Source: Intrasporangium_A sp039812505
Lineage (GTDB): Bacteria > Actinomycetota > Actinomycetes > Actinomycetales > Dermatophilaceae
Direction: 5' to 3'
Length of the DNA stretch: 21,299 nt
NCBI RefSeq assembly: GCF_039812505.1
Contig: NZ_JBDIAQ010000059.1
Location: 1-21,299 of the forward strand
Below the pieces are notes generated by a model. It searched no databases, was not told the origin of the DNA, and saw only the letters and a program-made list of their open reading frames with translations. Shown here in pieces: positions 1-7,862 of this stretch. The position numbers and the translations under genes are program-made. Numbering within the stretch: position 1 is the stretch's first letter; each line of letters opens with the position of its first letter.

Positions 1-121
1 CGGTGCGACATGACACGCGACCAGACCCGGTTCAGTGACGCGTCATGTCGCGGTCGGCGTGGGTCCCGAGCACGACCACGGCACGACGGTGCGACATGAC
101 ACGCGACCAGACCCGGTTCAG
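1..121. repeat. 35-bp direct repeat (86-bp period) with internal inverted repeats
   Basis: Positions 1-35 are repeated without mismatch at 87-121, giving an 86-bp period that probably continues beyond the left edge. Each copy contains GCGACATGAC (5-14 and 91-100), and the 51-bp interval contains its exact reverse complement GTCATGTCGC at 42-51. TGACGCGTCA at 36-45 is itself palindromic. The block lies 45 nt or more past the ffh stop codon, so in ffh mRNA it would form alternative stem-loops. No coding sequence is supported here. It could be a REP-like intergenic element, a repeated operator or a terminator array. Confidence 0.75.
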
Positions 122-166
122 GCGGGCGCGGGGCAGCCCCCCTTGAACGCAGGGCGCGGCGCAGGC

Positions 167-1780
167 TCAGCGGCCGCCGAGGAACTTCTCGAAGCCCTTC
201 GGCAGCTGCGACGGGTCGAGGTCCGGCGTGTCCGCATCGCCGGCACCGGGCAGGCCGAACGCCGAGGCAGCCGACTGCTGCCGACTCTGCGCCGCCTTGT
301 CCGCCAGGGCCCGCTCCTCGGCTGCACGCTTGGCCGGGTTGCCGCTCTTGCTCTTCTTGCGCTTGGCCGGCGCAGCCCGCCCCCGCTTGCCGGATCCCGG
401 CAGGCTCGGCATGCCCGGAAGCCCGCCGCCCCCGCCCCGGGCGAGCGACTTCATCATCTTCTGGGCCTGCCCGAACCGCTCGAGCAGCTGGTTGACGTCG
501 GTGACGGTGACACCGGAGCCACGGGCGATGCGGGCCCGCCGGGAACCGTTGATCTGCTTCGGATGGGTCCGTTCGAAGGGGGTCATCGACCGCACCATCG
601 CCTCGACCCGGTCGAACTCCCGGTCGTCGAAGGCGTCGAGCTGCTCGCGCATGCCCTGCATGCCGGGCATCATCTTCAGCATCGACTTGAGCGAGCCCAT
701 CTTCCGCACGGCGTTCATCTGCTGGAGGAAGTCCTCGAAGGTGAAGTCCTCCTCGGCGAGGAACTTGCGGGCAATCTCGTCGGCCTGGTGCCGGTCGAAC
801 GCCTTCTCGGCCTGCTCGATGAGCGTGAGGACATCGCCCATGTCGAGGATCCGCCCGGCCATCCGGTCGGGGTGGAAGACCTCGATGTCGGTGACCTTCT
901 CGCCGACGGAGGCGTACATGATCGGCTCGCCCGTGATCTCCGCGACCGACAGCGCGGCACCGCCTCGGGCGTCACCGTCGAGCTTGGACAGGACGACACC
1001 GGTGAAGGCGACGCCGTCGTGGAAGGCCTGCGCGGTCTCGACCGCGGCCTGGCCAATCATCGCGTCGATGACGAAGAGGACCTCGTCGGGCTGGACCGCA
1101 GCGCGGATGTCCGCGGCCTGCTGCATCAGGTTGGCGTCGACGGCCAGCCGGCCGGCGGTGTCGACGATCACCACGTCGTGCTGCCGGGCGCGAGCCGCCT
1201 CGACGCCGGCCCGGGCGACAACGACCGGGTCGCCGAACGAGTGCGTGCCCTCACCCGAGGCCAGGACGGCGTCGTGTCCGCCGATGTTGCCGCGCTCTGG
1301 CGCGAAGACCGGCACCCCGGCGCGCTCACCGGTGACCTCGAGCTGGGTGACGGCGTTCGGCCGCTGCAGGTCGGCGGCGACCAGCAGCGGAGTATGCCCC
1401 ATGTCCTTGAGCCAGTGCCCGAGCTTGCCGGCGAAGGTCGTCTTGCCCGAGCCCTGCAGCCCGGCCAGCATGATCACGGTCGGCGGCTGCTTGGCGAGCC
1501 GCAGCGGTCGCGTCCGCCCACCGAGGATCTCGACGAGCTCCTCGTTGACGATCTTGACGACCTGCTGGGCCGGGTTGAGCGCCTGGCTGACCTCCGCGCC
1601 GAGGGCCCGCTCGCGGACCCGGGCGGTGAACCGTTTGACCACCGGGAGTGCCACGTCCGCATCCAGCAGGGCCAGCCGGATGTCGCGCACCGCCTTGTTG
1701 ACGTCGCTCTCGGAGAGCCGGCCCTTGCCGCGCAGGTTCTTGAAGGTCGCGGTCAGGCGATCAGACAGGGTTCCGAACAC
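167..1780 (-). CDS. ffh: Signal recognition particle protein Ffh (SRP54)
   Basis: GTPase subunit of the signal recognition particle. It binds 4.5S RNA and signal peptides emerging from the ribosome and delivers them to FtsY at the membrane. The 537 residues show the N domain (about 1-90), then the G domain with the P-loop GLQGSGKTT (107-115), DTAGR (207-211) and SKLDGDARGG (265-274). The methionine-rich M domain follows, with LKSMLKMMPGM and the RNA-binding RRARIARGSGV segment. After a glycine stretch there is a basic and then acidic C-terminal extension ending in LPKGFEKFLGGR. The start is GTG, giving MFGTLSDRLT, the usual Ffh N-terminus. No Shine-Dalgarno is visible, but TAGAGT lies 7 nt upstream, suggesting a leaderless mRNA. 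It follows glnD on the same strand after 350 bp. Confidence 0.97.
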   Translation of the reverse strand: MFGTLSDRLTATFKNLRGKGRLSESDVNKAVRDIRLALLDADVALPVVKRFTARVRERALGAEVSQALNPAQQVVKIVNEELVEILGGRTRPLRLAKQPPTVIMLAGLQGSGKTTFAGKLGHWLKDMGHTPLLVAADLQRPNAVTQLEVTGERAGVPVFAPERGNIGGHDAVLASGEGTHSFGDPVVVARAGVEAARARQHDVVIVDTAGRLAVDANLMQQAADIRAAVQPDEVLFVIDAMIGQAAVETAQAFHDGVAFTGVVLSKLDGDARGGAALSVAEITGEPIMYASVGEKVTDIEVFHPDRMAGRILDMGDVLTLIEQAEKAFDRHQADEIARKFLAEEDFTFEDFLQQMNAVRKMGSLKSMLKMMPGMQGMREQLDAFDDREFDRVEAMVRSMTPFERTHPKQINGSRRARIARGSGVTVTDVNQLLERFGQAQKMMKSLARGGGGGLPGMPSLPGSGKRGRAAPAKRKKSKSGNPAKRAAEERALADKAAQSRQQSAASAFGLPGAGDADTPDLDPSQLPKGFEKFLGGR

Positions 1781-1787
1781 GCAGGCA

Positions 1788-1793
1788 ACTCTA
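1788..1793 (-). promoter_or_regulatory. Putative -10 element for leaderless ffh transcript
   Basis: On the minus strand TAGAGT matches the actinobacterial -10 pattern TANNNT and is followed by exactly 7 nt and then the ffh GTG codon. Transcription would then begin at or next to the start codon. No convincing -35 is visible. Confidence 0.5.
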
Positions 1794-1980
1794 ACCGCTG
1801 GCCACCGCCGGCCCCTGCAGCGACGCTGTCACCACCAGCTCGGCCACTGCGTCGTGGTCGAGCCCAGGCTCGGCGGTCGTCGACCGGAGGCGACGCAGCC
1901 CGATGTCCGGGGCAGCCGAGTCGGTGCCGTGACGCGCCCGCAGTCCGCGCCGCCGGCGCCCGGTTAGCACCCCGGCACCG

Positions 1981-2067
1981 GCTCCAGGCGGACCAGTGGC
2001 ACCACCGGGGGTCACGGCCCGGTGGACCTCGACGGCCTGCACGCTCCAGGCGGACCGCTCGCACCAC
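1981..2067. repeat. Imperfect direct repeat, two copies, 62-bp period
   Basis: GCTCCAGGCGGACC occurs at 1981-1994 and at 2043-2056. Similarity continues through GCACCAC to give about 25 bp with three mismatches. A hairpin overlaps the end of the first copy (2002-2025) and another directly follows the second (2068-2100). Confidence 0.6.
2002..2025. terminator. 8-bp stem-loop in glnD-ffh gap
   Basis: CCACCGGG (2002-2009) pairs with CCCGGTGG (2018-2025) around an 8-nt loop. There is no T tract. It may act as a second termination or processing structure behind the stronger hairpin at 2068-2100. Confidence 0.35.
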
Positions 2068-2100
2068 GCGGCGGCCCTCGTCCCGGACGAGGGCCGCCGC
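2068..2100 (-). terminator. Strong 15-bp hairpin downstream of glnD
   Basis: Positions 2068-2082 are an exact reverse complement of 2086-2100, leaving a 3-nt loop. It sits 30 nt past the glnD stop codon. There is no U tract on either side, as is common for high-GC actinobacterial hairpins. The position fits the end of the amt-glnK-glnD operon. Confidence 0.65.
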
Positions 2101-2130
2101 TCCGGGTGACCGCGGTCCCTTCGAGCCGGG

Positions 2131-4551
2131 TCAGGTCCCGTCGCAGGCGTCGATGATCATGGCGACGGCCCGGGCGGCCCGAGCCGGAGCCAGGACGGCG
2201 CCGGTGTGCTCGGTTACGTAGAGGGTGTCGATCGCGTACCCGGCATGCGTCGCGATGTGGGCTGACCGGAGCGTCAGGGACGCCCGGGCCAGCGTGATCC
2301 CGATGTCGTGCAGCAGACCCGGGCGGTCCCAGGTCCGCACCTCGATGACCGTCGCGGACTCCGAGGCCCCGCTCAGCACGAGGGCGCGGGTCTGGTCGGG
2401 TGACCCGGGAACCAGGCGGCGAGCGGGTCGCTCGGCCCGGCGCCGGCCGATCAGGGCGAGTGGCCCCCGGTCGCCGTCCGCCACCCGGACGAGATCACGC
2501 ACGATCAGCTCGGCGACCGGCACCTGGCCCCCGGGCGAGTCCACCCACCACTCGTTCGCGGCAAGGCCGTCGCCGGTCCGCAAGGTGGCCGACCGGACCG
2601 CGAAGCCCATCGCGGCGAGCAGCCCAGCGGTGTCGGCGAAGAGGCCCACGCGGTCGCGGTCCGTGACCAGTATCCGGTGCGCCCCGCCGTTCACCTCGAC
2701 GTGGACCACGGGTCGGCCCAGGGCCAGCTGTTCGAGCTCGGGTCCGGTCAGGTATTCCTCCAGCCTGCCGGCGAGCGGCTCCGCGGCGACCGTCCCGTTT
2801 GCATCCGGTCCGCTGCCCAGCGCCTGCCGCCCCCGGGCGCACAGCCGGTCGACCAGGCCCGCCCGCCAGTCGGTCCACGCCATCGGGCCTGCGGCACGGG
2901 CGTCCGCCTCGGTGAGCACCCGCAACAGGTCGAGGGTCCGAACCGAGCCGTCCACGGCCAGAGCCAGTGCCGAGAGGGTGCCGGGGTCGGCCGGGTCGCG
3001 CCGGGTCGCGAGCTCGACGAGGGTCAGGTGCTCGCGCACCAGCCGCACCACGAGCTCGAGCTCCGGGCCGGCCAGCCCCATCCGGCGGGCCACCCGGGCC
3101 GCCGTCTCGGCCCCGTCCGCGGCATGGTCGCGCGATCCGGCCACCTTGCCGATGTCGTGCAGCAGGGCTGCCAGGACGAGCAGGTCGGGGCGGTCGACGT
3201 CGCGCAACATGCCACCAGCGACCACGACCGTCTCTACCAGGTGCCGGTCGACGGTGTGCCGGTGCACGGGACTGCGCTGGGGGCGGCACCGCACCGCGGA
3301 CCACTCCGGCAGCCACCGGTCGACGACACCGGCCAGGTCGAGCCCCTCCCAGACCGGGACGAGAGCAGGTCCGGTCGCGAGCAGGTCGGTGAACAGCTCG
3401 CGCGCCAGCGCAGGCCACGGCTCCGGCAGCGGAGGGACCTGCCCTGCCAGGTTGTGCAGTGTCGCCGGTGCGAGCGGCAGGCGGTTGCGCGCTGCCACCA
3501 GCGCGGCCCGCAGCGGCAGCAACGGGTCGGACCGGGGCGCCGCGGAGGGCCCGAGCACGACCTCGCCGTCGTGCCGGTAGAGGCCGTACCCGAGCGGCAC
3601 GAGCTGCGGCCGCCGCGGCCGGACACGCAGCACCCGGGCCCGCTGGGACTGTCCGGCCCGTCGCAGGGTGGTGTGAGCGGCATACGCGATGACGCGGGCG
3701 CTGCCCGACACCTGGGTCAGCAGCGCGTCCGCGTCCGGAAGCCCGAGCAGGGCCGCACAGGCGTCCTGGTCCTCGCGGCCGAGGCGGTCGCGGCTCCGAC
3801 CGGTGACGACATGGACGGCGTCGCGGACGTCGAGCAGGTGGCGGTATGCGGCGTCGACCTCCCCGTGCGGCCGGTCGGCCAGCCAGGCCGCGGCCAGCGA
3901 CCGGAGCAGGCCCATGTCACGCAGCCCGCCGCGGGCCTCCTTGAGGTCCGGCTCGACCAGATGGGCGAGGTCGCCGTGCCGGGCGTACCGGGCCGCGACC
4001 GCCGCCTCCATCTCCGGCAGGCGCGTCCGGGCGTTGGCTCGCCAGTCGTGCGCGACCGTGGAGCGAGCCGCGGCGACGACGTCGGGGTCACCGGCGACAT
4101 GGACGATGTCGAGCAGGCTCACGGCGGCCGAGAGGTCTGTCGCCGCGACCGCACGACACTCGGCGACGGTCCGCACGCTGTGGTCGAGGCGGGCGCCCGA
4201 GTCCCAGACCGGGTACCACAGCCGGTCGGCGAAGGCCGCGACGTGCTCGTCCGACAGCCCCCGGGGGTGGTGCAGCAGGATGAGGTCGAGGTCGCTGAGC
4301 GGGCCTGAGTCGCCCCGGGCCAGCGAACCGACCGCCGCGAGCGCGACGCCCTCGAGTCGACGGCCGGCCCCGGCCCGGTCCCACACCTGCCCGAGCCAGC
4401 GGCGGGTGTGCTCGGTCAGCGCCCGGCGCCGGGCGGCACCCGAGCCGGGTGTCGCAAAGTCGCGGGTGCCGGCCAGGTCGAGCCGGCGGGACCGGAACGT
4501 CCGGTCCGCCGGCGCCGGCCGCTGTCCCGGGGCCATGTCCAAGATCCTCAC
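2131..4551 (-). CDS. glnD: [Protein-PII] nucleotidyltransferase GlnD
   Basis: Nitrogen sensor enzyme that adds a nucleotide to, and removes it from, the PII protein encoded just upstream, in response to glutamine. In studied actinobacteria the homologue adenylylates rather than uridylylates GlnK. The 806 residues show a nucleotidyltransferase core with GSLARG (75-80) and DLDL (87-90), the EARGGLRDM segment (205-213), an HD hydrolase domain with LLHDIGK (463-469) and two C-terminal ACT domains (about 625-690 and 735-800). The GTG start at 4551 lies 9 nt after the glnK stop, with GAGG overlapping that stop. An in-frame ATG at 4536, also preceded by GAGG, is a possible alternative and shortens the protein by 5 residues. 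A strong hairpin follows. Confidence 0.96.
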   Translation of the reverse strand: MRILDMAPGQRPAPADRTFRSRRLDLAGTRDFATPGSGAARRRALTEHTRRWLGQVWDRAGAGRRLEGVALAAVGSLARGDSGPLSDLDLILLHHPRGLSDEHVAAFADRLWYPVWDSGARLDHSVRTVAECRAVAATDLSAAVSLLDIVHVAGDPDVVAAARSTVAHDWRANARTRLPEMEAAVAARYARHGDLAHLVEPDLKEARGGLRDMGLLRSLAAAWLADRPHGEVDAAYRHLLDVRDAVHVVTGRSRDRLGREDQDACAALLGLPDADALLTQVSGSARVIAYAAHTTLRRAGQSQRARVLRVRPRRPQLVPLGYGLYRHDGEVVLGPSAAPRSDPLLPLRAALVAARNRLPLAPATLHNLAGQVPPLPEPWPALARELFTDLLATGPALVPVWEGLDLAGVVDRWLPEWSAVRCRPQRSPVHRHTVDRHLVETVVVAGGMLRDVDRPDLLVLAALLHDIGKVAGSRDHAADGAETAARVARRMGLAGPELELVVRLVREHLTLVELATRRDPADPGTLSALALAVDGSVRTLDLLRVLTEADARAAGPMAWTDWRAGLVDRLCARGRQALGSGPDANGTVAAEPLAGRLEEYLTGPELEQLALGRPVVHVEVNGGAHRILVTDRDRVGLFADTAGLLAAMGFAVRSATLRTGDGLAANEWWVDSPGGQVPVAELIVRDLVRVADGDRGPLALIGRRRAERPARRLVPGSPDQTRALVLSGASESATVIEVRTWDRPGLLHDIGITLARASLTLRSAHIATHAGYAIDTLYVTEHTGAVLAPARAARAVAMIIDACDGT

Positions 4552-4560
4552 CGGGCGGCC

Positions 4561-4899
4561 TCAGAGAGCGGCCGGGCCGCGCTCGCCCGTGCGCACCCGG
4601 ATCACGTCGTCGACCGGCACCGACCAGATCTTCCCGTCGCCGATCCGGCCGGTCTGGGCCGCCTTGAGGATGACCTCCATGACGTCGGGGGCGTCGATGC
4701 CGTCGACGATGACCTCGAGTCGCACCTTGGGCACGAACTCCACCGTGTACTCGGCGCCGCGGTAGACCTCGCTGTGCCCGCGCTGGCGACCATAGCCGCT
4801 CGCCTCGCTGACCGTCATCCCCGAGACGCCGAAGGCCTCCAGGGCCTGCTTCACGTCCTCGAGCCGGTGCGGCTTGATGATCGCGGTGATCAGCCTCAT
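4561..4899 (-). CDS. glnK: PII nitrogen regulatory protein GlnK/GlnB
   Basis: Small trimeric signalling protein that reads ATP/ADP and 2-oxoglutarate and controls Amt and nitrogen metabolism. At 112 residues it has the normal family length. The T-loop carries GRQRGHSEVYRGAEY with Tyr51, the residue modified by GlnD. TGRIGDGKIW (residues about 83-92) matches the C-terminal PII signature. The ATG overlaps the amt stop as ATGA, and a GGAGG ribosome site lies inside the end of amt 7 nt upstream. This indicates coupled translation. Its place between amt and glnD puts channel, regulator and modifying enzyme in one transcript. By sequence alone GlnB and GlnK cannot be separated with certainty. The amt linkage favours GlnK. 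Confidence 0.97.
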   Translation of the reverse strand: MRLITAIIKPHRLEDVKQALEAFGVSGMTVSEASGYGRQRGHSEVYRGAEYTVEFVPKVRLEVIVDGIDAPDVMEVILKAAQTGRIGDGKIWSVPVDDVIRVRTGERGPAAL

Positions 4900-6338
4900 C
4901 GCTGTGCCTCCGTTCGGTTGGTGTGGATGGTGCCACCGGGCGCGCCTGCCGCGCCGCCCAGCCCGATCCCGGCCGGGACCGGGTTGCCGGGCAGCCAGGC
5001 CTTGCCGGGCGAGCCGGCCAGGCCGACCCCCAGTCCCCCGGCCAGGTGGCCCCAGTCGTAGGCCGACTCGGCGTGCAGGTCGTGGTCGATCCCGGCCGCC
5101 TCGGCGTCGGCGCTGATCCGCCAGCCCATCACCGCGCGCAGGGCCAGACCGACCACGAGCGTCACGAGGCCGGACACGGTGACCGCCGCCAGGGCGATGA
5201 GGGCCTGCACCACGAGCTGCCGGATCCCGCCGCCGTACAGTAGCCCGGTGCGGGTGGCGAGCAGGCCGATGCCCAGGGTCCCCCACAGCCCGGCGACGAG
5301 GTGGACGCCCACGACGTCGAGGGAGTCGTCGAAGCCGAGCCGGTACTTCAGGCCGACCGCGACCGCACACAGCGCGCCTGCGACCGCGCCGAGGCCGATC
5401 GACCCGATCGGGGACAGTGCCCCGGCCGCAGGGGTGATGGCGACCAGGCCGGCCACGACGCCCGAGGCGGCACCCAGCGAGGTCGCGTGTCCGTCGCGGA
5501 GGCGTTCGGTCGCCAGCCAGCCGAGCATCGCGGCGCATGCGGCTACGGTCGTGTTGACCCACGCGACCCCGGCGCTGCCGCCTGCCGAGAGGGCCGAGCC
5601 GGCGTTGAAGCCGAACCAGCCGAACCACAGCAACGCGGCGCCGAGCATCACCAGCGGCAGGTTGTGCGGCCGCATCGGGGTGCGGCCGAAGCCGATGCGT
5701 TTGCCGACGACGAGCGCGAGGACGAGCCCCGCCATTCCGGCGTTGATGTGCACGACCGTCCCACCGGCGAAGTCGATCGGGGCGACGGAGGCGGCTGCGT
5801 CCGCGCCGGAGCCGGTGACGCCGAACAGCCGCGCGGCAAGCCCGTCGGGTGAGCCGGAGAGCAGCCCACCGCCCCAGACCTGGTGGGCGAGCGGGAAGTA
5901 GGCGAGGGTCACCCACAGGCCGCTGAAGACGAGCCAGGTGCTGAACTTGACCCGGTCGGCGATCGCGCCACTGATGAGCGCGACCGTGATGATCGCGAAG
6001 GTCAGCTGGAACGCGACGTTGACCACGGTCGGGTAGCTGCCGCTCATGACGTAGGCGCCCGCGCCGTCGGTGATCGCCCCGTGCAGGCCGAACAGGTCGA
6101 AGGGGTCCGCGAACAGACCCGCCACCGACCGCGGCCCGTAGGACATCGAGTAGCCCCAGAGGACGTAGACGATGCCGACGACGCCCATCGCGCCGAACGA
6201 CATCATCATCATGTTGAGGACGGACTTGCCCCGGACCATGCCCCCGTAGAAGAGGGCGAGCCCCGGGGTCATGAGCAGCACCATCGAGGCGCTGACGAGC
6301 ATCCAGGCGGTGTCGCCGCTGTCGAGTGCACGGTTCAT
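4896..6338 (-). CDS. amt: Ammonium transporter Amt
   Basis: Trimeric inner-membrane ammonium channel. The 480-residue protein begins MNRALDSGDTAWML and has about 11 hydrophobic segments. It shows PGLALFYGGMVRGK near the N-terminus and the two pore histidines in VVHINAGMAGLV and VGVHLVAGLWG. The hydrophilic tail contains IDHDLHAESAYDW and then extends with a glycine-rich stretch to HTNRTEAQR. I chose the ATG at 6338 because GGAG lies 10 nt upstream. The longer frame from 6383 would add a basic peptide not usual in the family. The gene overlaps glnK by 4 nt. Upstream there is a -10-like TAACAT and GTNAC/GAAAC-like half sites, which suggests nitrogen control. Confidence 0.96.
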   Translation of the reverse strand: MNRALDSGDTAWMLVSASMVLLMTPGLALFYGGMVRGKSVLNMMMMSFGAMGVVGIVYVLWGYSMSYGPRSVAGLFADPFDLFGLHGAITDGAGAYVMSGSYPTVVNVAFQLTFAIITVALISGAIADRVKFSTWLVFSGLWVTLAYFPLAHQVWGGGLLSGSPDGLAARLFGVTGSGADAAASVAPIDFAGGTVVHINAGMAGLVLALVVGKRIGFGRTPMRPHNLPLVMLGAALLWFGWFGFNAGSALSAGGSAGVAWVNTTVAACAAMLGWLATERLRDGHATSLGAASGVVAGLVAITPAAGALSPIGSIGLGAVAGALCAVAVGLKYRLGFDDSLDVVGVHLVAGLWGTLGIGLLATRTGLLYGGGIRQLVVQALIALAAVTVSGLVTLVVGLALRAVMGWRISADAEAAGIDHDLHAESAYDWGHLAGGLGVGLAGSPGKAWLPGNPVPAGIGLGGAAGAPGGTIHTNRTEAQR

Positions 6339-6381
6339 GTCGAGCAGTCTCCGGGCGGCGCGTTTCCGGCACGCGCGGCGC

Positions 6382-6387
6382 ATGTTA
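6382..6387 (-). promoter_or_regulatory. Putative amt -10 element
   Basis: TAACAT on the minus strand fits TANNNT and would start a transcript with a leader of about 35-40 nt containing the GGAG site of amt. No -35 is evident. The hexamer overlaps a GTAAC half site of the possible GlnR-type box, which would suit regulated transcription. Confidence 0.4.
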
Positions 6388-6430
6388 CGGACGTGTCAAC
6401 AGATCCGCGCCCAGGTGACGTTCTCGTTTC
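6384..6430. promoter_or_regulatory. Possible GlnR-type nitrogen-regulator boxes upstream of amt
   Basis: On the plus strand GTTAC-N6-GTCAA (6384-6399) and GTGAC-N6-GTTTC (6415-6430) are seen. On the minus strand these read GAAAC-N6-GTCAC and TTGAC-N6-GTAAC. The pentamers and 6-nt spacing resemble the known actinobacterial GlnR pattern (GTNAC-N6-GAAAC). The 15-nt gap between the pairs is not canonical. The position just upstream of the amt-glnK-glnD operon supports the idea. Confidence 0.35.
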
Positions 6431-6556
6431 GGGCGGGGCACCGTTCTGCCGGCCGGTGCCGGGGGCGGGGAGCACGACAACTGCACCCGATGGCACTTCT
6501 CGTGGCAGACGACGGAGCCTGCGGCCTCACTCGCCGGAGCTCGCTCGGGTCCTCGG

Positions 6557-6588
6557 CCCGGCGTCGGCCCGGCGTCGACCCGGCGTCA
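6557..6588. repeat. 11-bp tandem repeat (three units) across the ftsY stop
   Basis: CCCGGCGTCGG, CCCGGCGTCGA and CCCGGCGTCA(C) follow head to tail. The third unit contains the ftsY stop codon (TGA at 6588-6586 on the minus strand). The expansion is therefore almost entirely 3' to the gene and leaves the reading frame intact. Confidence 0.75.
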
Positions 6589-7785
6589 CTCCACGATGGC
6601 GTCGACGAAGGCCTCCGGGTCGAAGGGCGCCAGGTCGTCGGGGCCCTCGCCCAGGCCCACCAGCTTGACCGGGACCCCCAGCTGGCGCTGCACGGACACC
6701 ACGATGCCGCCCTTGGCGGTGCCGTCGAGCTTGGTCAGGACGATCCCGGTGACGTCGACGGCCTCGGCGAAGATCCTCGCCTGCTGCAGGCCGTTCTGGC
6801 CGGTCGTCGCATCGAGGACGAGCAGCACCTCGTCGATCTCGCTCTGCTTCTCGATGACGCGTTTGATCTTGCCGAGCTCGTCCATGAGCCCGACCTTGGT
6901 GTGCAGCCGGCCGGCCGTGTCGATGATGACGACGTCGACCTCCTGCTCGATGCCCGCCTTGACGGTGTCGAACGCGACGGCGGCCGGGTCGGCCCCCTCC
7001 TTGTCGGAGCGGACCGTCGGGACGCCGACCCGCCCACCCCACGTCTCGAGCTGGTCGGCCGCGGCCGCCCGGAACGTGTCCGCCGCCCCGAGCAGCACCT
7101 CGCGGTCCTCGGCGACCAGGACCCGGGCCAGCTTGCCAACGGTGGTCGTCTTGCCCGTGCCGTTCACGCCGACCACGAGGATCACGGCCGGCCGGATCCC
7201 GACCCGGGACGAGGCGATGCGGCGGTCCATCTCGGGCTGGACGAGGGCGAGCAGGTCCTTGCGCAGCCAGCCGCGCACGGTCGCCTCGTCGGTCGTGCCC
7301 TCGACCTTGACCTGGGTGCGCAGCGACTCGACCAGCTCGGTGGTCGCCTCGACGCCGAGGTCGGAGGCGATCAGCGTGTCCTCGACCTCCTCCCAGGCCT
7401 CCTCGTCGAGGTGACCCCGGGACAGCAGCGCCAGCAGCCCCTTGCCGATCGCGGAGTTCGAGCGGGCCAGCCGGGCCCGCAGCCGCTGCAGGCGCCCTCG
7501 GGCCGACTCGGGCCGCTCGACCGCGGGCGCGGGAGCAACCTCCTCGAGAGCCTCGGCAGGGCTCTCGGACGGCTCGGCGGGGTGCTCCGGTGGCGGCGCC
7601 GTCGCGGTGGCCGCACCTTGGCCGGAGTCGACGGCCGGGGAACCCGACGGCATCGGCTGCGCAGGCCTGCTCGGTTCGACGCTGCGCTCGGCGCCCCCCC
7701 GGCCCCGCATGAGACCGTAGACCGTGGCCGCAGCCAGCACCAGGACGATCAGCGCGATGATGACGTAGAGCCAGAGGTTGTCCAC
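6586..7785 (-). CDS. ftsY: Signal recognition particle receptor FtsY
   Basis: Membrane-associated GTPase that docks the SRP-ribosome complex at the translocon. It starts with one clear transmembrane helix (WLYVIIALIVLVLAAATVYG, residues about 5-24). A Pro/Ala/Glu-rich linker of roughly 70 residues follows, and then the NG domain. P-loop GVNGTGKTT is at 206-214, the DTFRAAA segment follows, DTAGR is at 289-293 and TKLDG at 351-355. It ends DPEAFVDAIVE. I prefer the GTG at 7785 (399 residues, MDNLWLYVII) because GGAT lies 6 nt upstream. A TTG at 7797 in the same frame would add 4 residues. ftsY commonly precedes amt-glnK-glnD-ffh in actinobacteria. Usually smc lies before it, but not here. Confidence 0.96.
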   Translation of the reverse strand: MDNLWLYVIIALIVLVLAAATVYGLMRGRGGAERSVEPSRPAQPMPSGSPAVDSGQGAATATAPPPEHPAEPSESPAEALEEVAPAPAVERPESARGRLQRLRARLARSNSAIGKGLLALLSRGHLDEEAWEEVEDTLIASDLGVEATTELVESLRTQVKVEGTTDEATVRGWLRKDLLALVQPEMDRRIASSRVGIRPAVILVVGVNGTGKTTTVGKLARVLVAEDREVLLGAADTFRAAAADQLETWGGRVGVPTVRSDKEGADPAAVAFDTVKAGIEQEVDVVIIDTAGRLHTKVGLMDELGKIKRVIEKQSEIDEVLLVLDATTGQNGLQQARIFAEAVDVTGIVLTKLDGTAKGGIVVSVQRQLGVPVKLVGLGEGPDDLAPFDPEAFVDAIVE

Positions 7786-7862
7786 CCGGACATCCAACCA
7801 CGAGCCCCCGGCGTCACCCGGCCGGCGCTACCAGCAGGGACCGGCGGCGCCCCGCTCTGCCG

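Larger units (their letters stand above)
1781..2130. other. 350-bp glnD-ffh intergenic region
   Basis: No convincing gene is seen in this interval. An 83-codon minus-strand frame (1791-2042) is open but lacks a ribosome site and any recognisable domain, and its end overlaps the ffh -10. The region holds an imperfect 25-bp direct repeat (1981-2005 and 2043-2067, 22 of 25 matching, 62-bp period). A stem-loop accompanies each copy. The right part probably terminates the amt-glnK-glnD transcript and the left edge carries the ffh promoter. Confidence 0.6.

Noticed and set aside
1..121. CRISPR array
   Set aside because: There are only two repeats, the spacer is 51 bp, the spacer contains a reverse complement of the repeat, and there are no cas genes nearby.
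1791..2042. 83-codon minus-strand gene between glnD and ffh
   Set aside because: It has no ribosome site or recognisable domain, contains the direct repeat, and its end overlaps the ffh -10. It was left as intergenic.
35..2221. Plus-strand open frame of over 700 codons at the left end
   Set aside because: It lies opposite ffh and the intergenic gap and shows no domain. It is a shadow of ffh codon bias.
4561..6372. A 603-codon extension of glnK through amt
   Set aside because: The extra part is an alternative frame of amt. PII proteins are about 112 residues and a strong GGAGG precedes the ATG at 4899.
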